Shown here: positions 56,730 through 64,000 of the stretch, piece after piece | How the letters are laid out: each line of letters starts with the position of its first letter | Numbering within the stretch: the stretch's first letter is position 1 | Source: Siphonodentalium dalli | Taxonomy: Eukaryota > Mollusca > Scaphopoda > Gadilida > Siphonodentaliidae | NCBI GenBank assembly: GCA_032622095.1 | Contig: CP136062.1 | Coordinates: 231,462,578-231,526,577, forward strand | Direction of reading: 5' to 3' | DNA length: 64,000 nucleotides | The notes under the pieces: model-generated | Database searches by the model: none | The model's input: only the letters and a program-made list of their open reading frames with translations | Told to the model about the DNA's origin: nothing | Made by a program: the position numbers and the translations under genes

Positions 56730-56945
56730 ATCGGGTGGATCACATTCATGATATCGGGTGGTTCACATGCATGATATCGGGTGGTTCACATGCATGATAT
56801 CGGGTGGTTCACATGCATTCGACCAGAACTTACGATATCGGGTGGTTCACATGCATGACCAGATATCGGGTGGTTCACATGCATGACCAGATATCGGGTG
56901 GTTCACATGCATGACCAGATATCGGGTGGTTCACATTCATGACCA
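56730..56945. repeat. 22-29 bp minisatellite, about 9 copies
   Basis: The unit ATATCGGGTGGTTCACATGC carries short variable tails (ATG, ATGACCAG or ATTCGACCAGAACTTACG). Confidence 0.9.
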
Positions 56946-58213
56946 GAACTTGCGCAACGTCATTTTGAAACGCTGGTTTAGGCATTTAAATTTAAACGTC
57001 CGCACTGGCGTATGGATGGTGATCCATGACGTATGTCTGATTACCGTAAAAATAAAATATGATTTTCTGCGCGCAAACATGACTATAATGTTCGTATCGC
57101 ACGGAGCCGTTTGTTAACGACGAATGATTCGTATTATGTAGCTGTTGTTTTCGTGTTTGAATCTTTCCCTGTGGCGTACTCAAGACAGTCAGTTTCCGGT
57201 CGACACGATAGCGCCGCGAGTCAAGTGTCGCGATCGGAGTGACGCCTAGCGGCACGGATCTCATTATACAGTGTATGATAATCGATCCTGTTTTCCAGTT
57301 CTGAAATTCAATTTGGGTGCACGTGTAGTTGTGTGTTGCCTGAGCGACCGGTCTATTTTTCGGTTAATTAATGTATTAAAACCGGGCCCCGCACATAAAG
57401 CAGAGTAATTAGAGGCTGGCCGCGTCGACAGGAAGAGGTTTGCAATGTTAGTCAAGTTCCGGGAAAAGGCGCCGTGTAAATATGAGATTGGGAACTGGAT
57501 CAACGATTTACCAATCGTCATTTACGAAACGAAACGAAACGAAATCGAATTTACCTCGAAGCCCCAATATGACGGTTCGGAAATGAATAATTACGATGTG
57601 CGGAGTTGACTGGATTCACTGGTTTGTTCAAACTTGTGGAACGATTGCGGTAATCATCTTAAATTGATTCGTTTTGCGCATGCGCAGTCTTGGTATTATT
57701 GAGGTCACGGGCTCCAACAGCCTGGTGATTGCATTGCATGATCGATGTGAGCGGTCGTCTGCCTCTCACTCAGACAACCTGTCGATTAACCAGTTATTTG
57801 CTAAATTGTTTCTCCCACTAGGGTTAAAAAGCATTCATTATTGGAATGGTATATTATTGGTTGTGAGGGATGTGCCGGTAATGGAATGGTATATTATTGG
57901 TTGTGAGGGATGTGCCGGTAATGTAAGTAGACAACATATCTTACACATACGGAGGAGACCTGTTTATTGAAGGGAAATCTTCAGATACTAATCGTCTGTT
58001 GAACTTATTAACTGAACATTACCTCGGGGATAAATACTCATCAATGAGTATTTAATATAGGAATGAACGTGTTAATTTAAAGGAATAAGGTCCTGAAACA
58101 TATTAGTATTCCTGTCAATATACCGATAATACATATTCAAAATGTCAACTTTTCTCATATAATGTAAATATCGGCCGATAATCTTATTTTACTAACGATA
58201 AAAACAAATCCGA
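56946..58213. other. Higher-GC unique region with an NRF-1-like site
   Basis: The palindrome TGCGCATGCGCA at 57675-57686 matches the known NRF-1 binding consensus. The surrounding 57150-57800 is richer in CpG than most of the window. A 39-bp unit (GAATGGTATATTATTGGTTG plus flank) is duplicated at 57841-57920. Minus-strand frames at 56992-57264 and 57264-57521 are open but show no motifs or splice borders I trust. This could be a promoter region of an undetected gene. Confidence 0.3.
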
Positions 58214-58622
58214 AGTTAGCCAGGGGGGGGGGGGGAGGTCATCCACTATTTTCCATACAGTAGGCCGGGTGGGTGGGTGGTTCAGCTGCAGTGCTTAGGG
58301 GTAGTTAGTGGGTCACTTAAGGCAGTGCTTAGGGGTAGTTAGTGGGTCACTTAAGGCAGTGCTTAGGGGTAGTTAGGGGTAGTGTTAGGGGTAGTTAGGG
58401 GTAGTTAGGGGTAGTTAGTGTGGATATGGGCATTATGCTTCTCAGAAATCCAGATTACGTACCAACTCTCAGGAATTTGCCTTTAAGATCCGATCACAGT
58501 GTCATGTACCAATGCTACTGGTTCCAGATGAAAATGGACAGTTATTTAGCACAATAAATAAACTTTAATGTAAATAAAATGAAAAAAGCTCTTCATTTAT
58601 AGCATTAATATTTACTCATTAT

Positions 58623-58810
58623 ACCTGATCAGACCAGATGACCCAGTCAAAATTGTATCGGAACTCGGGCATGGGACTGTAGACTGCAACAATCTTCAGA
58701 TGGTGGGACCCATATAAAAGATTGGGCGAGCATACATAGAACTTGAATGTGTAGATATGGAGAAGGCTGCTAAGTGGATTAAACAGAATCAGAATAGACG
58801 AGTGAAAATA
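58623..58810 (+). pseudogene. Coding-like remnant of unknown family
   Basis: A plus-strand frame reads LYLIRPDDPVKIVSELGHG, TVDCNNLQMVGPI, a TAA, then in the same frame KIGRAYIELECVDMEKAAKW and IKQNQNRRVKI before another TAA. The composition and the continuation across a single stop look like decayed protein-coding sequence. I do not recognise the family. Its position inside an element suggests transposon protein or captured host exon. Confidence 0.4.
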
Positions 58811-58974
58811 TAATATAACTTAATAGATATGCAAGTCTAAAAAAAATGTGCTGGTCATCAGCAAAATGATCGAGGTCTGCAGAGGGCGATACTATACCCG
58901 GCATAGCATCAACAAATTCAACCTCTGACGACCTCATTCTATTTTGGTCTCGACCAACCATGGAGAACTAGATA

Positions 58975-59072
58975 CAGAATGAGAGTCACATATGGTGAAT
59001 TTGGTAATCCTATAGCCCACTATTCTGGGTAGCATCACTAAACTCACCCTCCTTGGAGCTTATTCTGCATAA
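58975..59072. repeat. Single GCAGAATG-type hairpin
   Basis: ACAGAATGAGAGTC... TAGCCCACTATTCTGGGTAG ... GGAGCTTATTCTGC forms a hairpin of about 98 bp related to those at 44124-44452. Confidence 0.6.
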
Positions 59073-59758
59073 TGCATATGACTCTTATTTTCAAGTTTCT
59101 ATTTACACGTACATGTATGTGTCTGAATGCTTGACCTGGTCTGGCCTTAGCACAGTACCTAGCCCAAGAACTCAGCTCATGGAAATGAAAATTAGTTTTG
59201 TGATACATGGTGGATTTCAGCTGAATACCTGTATTGTTGGAGAGTTAATTGCCAGGTGGTGTTGCCCTAATATTTTATTCAAAAATCATAATTGACATAA
59301 ATTCATGTGATACTATGGGACACATCTAAAGTTACACTTGCTGTGATGAAAAGAAGGTACACTAATGCTTTTATACTTGTTTACATGTATAATGAGCTAC
59401 CTCAGACAATATTTGGGGATGAAACAATCAATAATTTACTGATCAGCATATGTATTCTGTGTGTTATTTAGGGTTTGTCCAGGTTTTTTTTTAGATCCTG
59501 TTTCGTGTTATTACAAAAGTTGGAATGACTTAGAAGAACCAGATACGGAAATAGGGTAACTGTAATACTGACCATCAAGCTTAAATTGTATGATACTACA
59601 TATTTGGAGGTAAAAAGGGGTGGGTACCCCGCCTGAAATTGGAAAAAATATTTTGTCCTTCAAATATGGGGGTGGTGGGTACACAAGGGCCGGAATTTTT
59701 TTTTTTTCAGCCTACTGTCATGCCACTTTTTCCGACCCCCCCCCCCCCTGAGTTAGCC

Positions 59759-60359
59759 GAAGATCTTGGGTTGTAGACGGAGTCACGTGATCCCATTGTT
59801 GTCACATGTAAGCAGAAGTATAGTGACATGATCGATCACGTGGTAACCCATTGACAACGCGTAGATATGCAAACGATAGGCTTGCATATATACACCATTC
59901 TGTATAATATAATCAATGCATATATACATACACGTAATACTCAGCCCTTCGGGACATATCACACGCGATGTTGATTTAACCGAAGACTCAGGACTTAATT
60001 TACGACAATGGAGGTGGTGACGTTGGAGGTGGTGCGGAAATTGGTAATGTAAAACCATAGCTTGGAGTTCTTTAGCAAAATACATGATTTTCAGATCTGG
60101 TATCAGGTACTGTAAAGATGCAAAATCGGAATTAACAAGGAATTGCCAAGGAATGATATGTGGTTCACACCCCTTGAACATTTTATGATTATAGGCGTAA
60201 AGAAGACCAATGAAAGCCAGTATCGAAGAGTAACGGGACAGGACTCGGTCCAAAACAGCACCAACCCAACCGATATCCCAAGCTGTTGTTTACATGTTGC
60301 GAAATGTACCAGTCCTGCCCGTTTCGCTTTATTCTTAGGGAAATTGCCTGCCGTTCAAA
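59759..60359. other. Unique sequence without a supported gene
   Basis: Overlapping frames on both strands (minus 59783-60253, plus 60143-60526) are open but have no recognisable domain. One includes part of the following array. Confidence 0.35.
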
Positions 60360-60495
60360 CACGTATTCGTTTAGAGTGCATTGTGTCCCACTCCGCGTTT
60401 ATAACACGTAATCGTTTAGAGTGCATTGTGTCCCACTCCGCGTTTATAACACGTATTCGTTTAGAGTGCGTTGTGTCCCACTCCGCGTTCATAAG
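60360..60495. repeat. 45-bp minisatellite, 3 copies
   Basis: The unit CGTTTAGAGTGCATTGTGTC plus CCACTCCGCGTTTATAACACG is repeated at 60368, 60413 and 60458. Confidence 0.9.
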
Positions 60496-61310
60496 TGGAC
60501 TTATGTTAAAGGTTGTCTTTGTTTAACCAGCTGGAGACACGTCTCCATTTTCATTAGCGTCTACGAATTCGTCCGTATTTGTTGATTTGAAACGACAATC
60601 AATGGTGATGACTTGTTAAAATAGTTCCGGTCTTAATGAAATACGTAAAGTTGTCACGTGGGTAGTTTGAGACTGCTGGTCACGTGTACTGTGAGAGAGA
60701 TAAATTTCACACAGCTACCTCACACGGACTGCCTGTGTTAAAATTTGGGGGGGGGGGGGGAACAAACCTTCACTCGGCTCATCTTCAGAAGGATAGTCCA
60801 TATGGAAGCAACGTCACCTTCACACAAACACATCCATGATGAATCGCAGACGACCGTAACATCAATCACGTAACACCTACGCCCGCATGTTCGGAAAACA
60901 ACAACAGACACATGCAATTCCTCCCACTAACGGAAAGAAAGTGATCCTGCATGTATCAAGACGGGGACCCGGATAGCGGAATATCGGGTATTAACCGCCG
61001 GAGGACACCCGGAGAGTAACGTATTGGGTATATCTCGGCGATAGGCATCCGGGAAGAGATTCATCGGATAAATCTCAGCCACTGGAAAAGACCGCGCCTT
61101 GTATCACAGTAAAAATACAACTGATCGATAATAGTCTTCATGTGAGCATTTTAGATATTACGTATCCCGCTGTTGGTTTGTTCAAGCGAAGTCGCTCTGT
61201 CTATTTTCCCAGATGTGTGATAACATTCTATCAATCAGTGACAGAGGGAGGGACAGTGTGCGAAAATCATGCCCAAATGGCGATCCAAAGTTAGTGTGGC
61301 TTCAATATAT
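60496..61310. other. Unique sequence with a G run
   Basis: A 14-G run is at about 60747-60760. Two CACGTG hexamers lie at 60655-60690 (GTCACGTGGGTAGTTTGAG, GGTCACGTGTACTG). A diverged unit of about 58 bp (TATCGGGTAT...GGACACCCGG) recurs two or three times at 60980-61090. No gene is seen. Confidence 0.4.
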
Positions 61311-61790
61311 TTTATCCTTCCATGACTGGAGATTCCTGAAATTTTGGGAAAAATCCAGTGCCAATGCATTATCTTATATGCGAGCCACCAAGCTGTTTAC
61401 GCCATACCAGTATAGCACTCGCTAATCTTCTCCTCTCATGATTTCGGTGTTGAATTGGTCTCCGTGAATCACTCTCCTATATACATATAGTTTCAGTGCA
61501 TATATGAGAGAGACTACATTGACCTAAAAATATTTGCCTTGACCTTGTAAGCCAGGGCATCCTCTTACATATGCGATGGGATAGTCGTATATATGAGAGA
61601 ATTCACTGACACAGGATATTTAATGCTGCACCAGCGTGATTCCCGTCATCAAAGGTAATAGGAGTTTACCCTTTGATGTGGGAGCTGTGCTGGTGCAGCA
61701 TTAAATATCCTGTGCCAATATACATTCTCCCATATATGCGAGTCTCCCACAAGGAGCCCCGAGAATACATTGACCTACCAATATTGTCGG
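61311..61790. mobile_element. Decayed 14385-family MITE and adjacent inverted fragment
   Basis: TTCCATGACTGGAGATTCC starts it, TTTAATGCTGCACCAGCG and CCCGTCATCAAAGG end it at about 61655, with decayed hairpins between. Directly after, TTTGATGTGGGAGCTGTGCT with GGTGCAGCATTAAATATCCT (61675-61720) is the inverse orientation of the same end, followed by another hairpin half. Confidence 0.6.
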
Positions 61791-61796
61791 GATGGT

Positions 61797-61992
61797 TCAA
61801 AAACTACACCGCGTTCCTACAAACTATTTGTTTACAGGTTATGTTTTACATCCGAAACTCCACCGCGTTCCTACAAACTATTTGTTTATACACCCGAAAC
61901 TTCACCGCGTTCCTACAAACTATTTGTTTACATGTTATGTTTTACATCCGAAACTCCACCCGCGTTCCTACAAACTATTTGTTTACATGTAT
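61797..61992. repeat. Minisatellite of 39-57 bp, 4 copies
   Basis: The unit AACTCCACCGCGTTCCTACA plus AACTATTTGTTTACA comes with or without the extra GTTATGTTTTACATCCG. The long and short forms alternate. Confidence 0.85.
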
Positions 61993-62112
61993 ATAGGAGG
62001 TACGGCACAGCAGCAATGTTATATATTTTATGCCTCCGAAACATGGCGAGCATACAACACATCAGGCGCCTATTTTTAGAAGCAAATTTGAATTTTGAGA
62101 CAATGCAAATTT
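61986..62112. repeat. Direct repeat, first copy (second at 62294-62443)
   Basis: ATGTATATAGGAGGTACGGC through GAATTTTGAGACAATGCAAA is present twice. The second copy has about 31 extra bases (TGCTCTTAGAACATGCTTGG and flanks) after GGCGAGCAT. Between the copies lies the tRNA-like sequence. Confidence 0.85.
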
Positions 62113-62116
62113 TTTG

Positions 62117-62208
62117 AGATTGGGTGGGATACGAACCCCGGCCCGACGGCGAGCGCGCCTTGCGACTCAAAGTCCAACGTCAATACCACACGGCCACCGA
62201 AGCAACCC
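62117..62208 (-). ncRNA. tRNA-like sequence, probable SINE head
   Basis: On the minus strand TGGCCGTGTGG (62196-62186) fits RNA polymerase III box A, and GGTTCGTATCC (62137-62127) fits box B, with an anticodon-arm-like TTGGACTTTGAGTC between. The acceptor strands do not pair, so it is not a functional tRNA gene. The flanking duplicated segments suggest it is part of a dispersed element. Confidence 0.5.
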
Positions 62209-62293
62209 CAAAAAAGGAAGCTCGAATGGCCGCTGTATTCCGACGTCGCACTTAGGACACTATATTCACATTTTAAGGTCTCTATATAAATAT

Positions 62294-62443
62294 ATATGTA
62301 TATAGGAGGTACGGCACAGCAGCAATGTTATATATTTTATGCCTCCGAAACATGGCGAGCATTGCTCTTAGAACATGCTTGGGACTATACAACACACCAG
62401 GCGCCTATTTTTAGAAGCAAATTTGAATTTTGAGACAATGCAA
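62294..62443. repeat. Direct repeat, second copy
   Basis: Matches 61986-62112 with an internal 31-bp difference. Its right end forms one arm of the palindrome at 62413-62489. Confidence 0.85.
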
Positions 62444-62489
62444 AAATCCCAAAAATTTGCATTGTCTCAAAATTCAAATTTGCTTCTTG
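62413..62489. repeat. Palindrome with 32-bp arms
   Basis: AGAAGCAAATTTGAATTTTG with GAGACAATGCAA is followed, after about 11 bp, by its exact inverse ending CAAATTTGCTTCT. Confidence 0.85.
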
Positions 62490-62643
62490 ATACTCAACGC
62501 TTATAATAGCAAAAACATATTCTATTGACACTCAACTAGCAAATTTATAGAGCATTTAGCGACAGTTCTCAACGATATTCTGATTGCCAGTTGCAAGTTG
62601 CATTCATATACAACATGGTATACATGTATAACAAGTTGAGGCT

Positions 62644-62700
62644 CGCGGGTGACGTCATGTGACGCTATTTCAACCAATCAACATCTTGCGTTCAAGTTCC
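62644..62700. promoter_or_regulatory. Possible CRE and CCAAT cluster
   Basis: TGACGTCA (62650-62657) is a full cAMP-response-element palindrome and ACCAATCA lies 16 bp downstream. No TATA box or gene start is identified nearby. Confidence 0.2.
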
Positions 62701-62914
62701 ACAGCGCAAGCATGTAAATATGTCAATATAGAACTTGGGCAATGCTGCATGCACATGTGTCAACATGCGTTTACATATCGTCGGTGGGCTTCTAAAAGGT
62801 CGTACATCAGGAAAATCAAATTGTTCAGGCCACACAAACAACTATTTATCTCTGGAATTAAAGTTGGTATCAGACAATAACATTGCACAATAACACATTA
62901 TATCACAGTTGTTA

Positions 62915-63077
62915 TATAAGGATTAACTGTCATGTGGACTGTTTTTATGGAGATGTAACGGTGAGGTAAGTGGACATAACCTGTGTAAAACCCGAAGGGT
63001 TTTACATACAAGTTATGTCCACTTACCTCACCGTTACATCTCCATAAAAATAGTCCACATGACAGTTAATCCTTATA
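62915..63077. repeat. Near-perfect palindrome, about 80-bp arms
   Basis: The left arm from TATAAGGATTAACTGTCATG to TAAAACCC and the right arm from GGGTTTTACA to CATGACAGTTAATCCTTATA are inverted, with GAA at the centre (CCCGAAGGG). A 2-bp length difference near the centre and one or two mismatches are seen. It contains GAGGTAAGTGGAC. Confidence 0.9.
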
Positions 63078-63510
63078 TTTATATACATTTAGCGAAAAAG
63101 CCGCTTTTGTAAATATATTTAAATCGAAAAGTGTATCGTGACAAGATCAGCCCAAAATACCCAATAGCACCCTTGGCAAAAGTTAATAGGAACAATTTCT
63201 CTTCATGTTGAAACCCGATGATGTATTAAGTCAATCCTGCGCGAGTCAAAATGCGCCCAAAGCATTACGCGTTCGTCTTTCCAAACCTAATGACGTATCG
63301 ATTGTGTTATTAGCTTGGTGTTATGAGGCGTTACGCATTCACCGAGAAATAACTGCAACTAGCCACGTGGGCGCCGACCAATCAGAATGCTGGATTTAGT
63401 GATGACAACACTTAGTGTGTAAATATATTAGATACACATTCATTTTCAATTATCTTTCAGTTGATGAGAAAACATGATTTGATTGTGTTATATGACACTT
63501 TAGAAGTTAA
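63078..63510. other. Unique sequence
   Basis: Contains TAATGACGTATCG, CCACGTGGGCG and GACCAATCAGAAT, which resemble promoter motifs but lack a TATA box or start. No gene is supported. Confidence 0.35.
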
Positions 63511-64000
63511 AAATCGAAATCTTGTCTATACGACATTTTAGTTTTGACGATTTCCGCGGCTTCGTTAGTTTCTGTCACTGTGGATGAGGATGATGCGGCG
63601 TCCGGTTATGATACGGCGTCTGGTTATGATACGGCGTCTGGTTATGATGCGGCGTCCGGTTATGATACGGCGTCTGGTTATGATACGGCGTCTGGTTATG
63701 ATACGGCGTCTGGTTATGATACGGCGTCTGGTTATGATGCGGCGTCCGGTTATGATACGGCGTCTGGTTATGATACGGCGTCTGGTTATGATACGGCGTC
63801 TGGTTATGATACGGCGTCTGGTTATGATACGGCGTCCGGTTATGATGCGGCGTCTGGTTATGATACGGCGTCTGGTTATGATGCGGCGTCTGGTTATGAT
63901 AACGCGTCTGGTTATGATACGGCGTCTGGTTATGATACGGCGTCTGGTTATGATACGGCGTCTGGTTATGATGCGGCGTCTGGTTATGATACGGCGTCTG
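63511..64000 (+). CDS. Possible exon of a secreted hexapeptide-repeat protein (runs off window)
   Basis: From 63511 one plus-strand frame stays open to the window end (163 codons). It reads CLYDILVLTISAASLVSVTV, then DEDDAASGYD, then 22 or more repeats of (D/T)ASGYD from the 18-bp array. A hydrophobic stretch of about 17 residues ending in small residues, followed by an acidic repeat, has the shape of a signal peptide and a repetitive secreted protein. No in-frame ATG is present before it, so it would need an upstream exon; TTCGTTAG at 63555-63563 is an alternative acceptor. It could equally be a non-coding array. Confidence 0.3.
63593..64000. repeat. 18-bp minisatellite, about 22 copies, continuing to the right
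   Basis: The unit ACGGCGTCTGGTTATGAT varies at three positions (ACG/GCG/AAC, TCT/TCC). Of the variants seen, ACG to GCG and ACG to AAC change the residue, and TCT to TCC is silent. Confidence 0.95.

Larger units (their letters stand above)
58222..59750. mobile_element. hAT-like element with G-run termini and AGTTAGCC duplication
   Basis: AGTTAGCC flanks both ends (58214-58221 and 59751-59758). The termini are AGGGGG... and ...CCCCCTG, with TCCGACCCC at the right; the length is 1529 bp. An 8-bp duplication with (C)AGGGG ends fits hAT. The interior has a short array (GGGGTAGTTAGTGGGTCACT, 58286-58430), a coding-like remnant (58623-58810) and a hairpin (58975-59072), so other elements may be nested. 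Confidence 0.6.

Noticed and set aside
59783-60253. 156-residue minus-strand frame
   Set aside because: There is no signal, domain, splice context or codon pattern, and the opposite strand is also open over part of it.
62117-62208. A functional tRNA gene
   Set aside because: Boxes A and B are present but the acceptor stem does not pair and the anticodon arm is imperfect, so a tRNA-derived SINE is more likely.

Overview
The window looks like gene-poor nuclear DNA from a metazoan, most plausibly a marine invertebrate such as a mollusc; the species and phylum cannot be proven from this sequence. The reasons are spliced exons with consensus GT-AG borders and introns of 8-9 kb, a Ty3/gypsy retrotransposon of the K02A2.6/Mag-like kind, hAT, piggyBac-type and Kolobok/T2-type non-autonomous DNA transposons, LINE 3' ends, a tRNA-like SINE head, and tandem satellites covering roughly a quarter of the window. 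There are no operons, Shine-Dalgarno sites or CRISPR arrays.

One cellular gene can be supported. It lies on the minus strand, is split over at least three exons (27259-27449, 17674-18351, 8685-8931), and its reading phases match at both joins. The translated product is an all-helical, armadillo-like protein that I cannot name. Its introns are filled by satellites and MITEs. Two exons have tandem copies of their own splice acceptor stacked upstream. Upstream of the 8685-8931 exon the copies are 171 bp, carry about 97 nt of exon, and two of the three keep the reading frame.

Layout: 1-1848 is a 45-bp satellite ending at a foldback MITE inserted at a TA; 2999-5876 is a 35-bp satellite carrying CACGTG; 6.2-9.5 kb has T2-like MITEs and short arrays, then the last recognised exon; 9905-13999 is a 95-bp satellite; 14-17.5 kb holds MITEs; 17.7-18.35 kb is the central exon; 18.8-25.9 kb holds minisatellites and three families of dispersed repeats; 27.3-27.8 kb is the first recognised exon and its acceptor array; 31.3-34.4 kb is a large inverted-repeat element; 36-38.8 kb holds two near-perfect palindromes and a double-hairpin element; 39.1-40.2 kb is a 166-bp array; 40.8-42.4 kb is a deleted hAT transposon nested in a MITE; 45.3-47.7 kb has LINE ends split by a hAT MITE; 47.9-51.0 kb is a 3-kb GAT/GGT microsatellite; 51.1-56.5 kb is a dead gypsy element with four later insertions; 56.7-64 kb holds short arrays, a hAT-like element with a G-run terminus, a tRNA-like sequence, palindromes, and an 18-bp array that runs off the end with an open reading frame.

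The most unusual recurring structure is a roughly 70-bp hairpin beginning GCCAATGCATTCTC. It occurs at least 18 times, usually as inverted pairs separated by an A/T-rich spacer, inside elements whose outer termini differ. This double-hairpin module either inserts into other MITEs or is exchanged between them.
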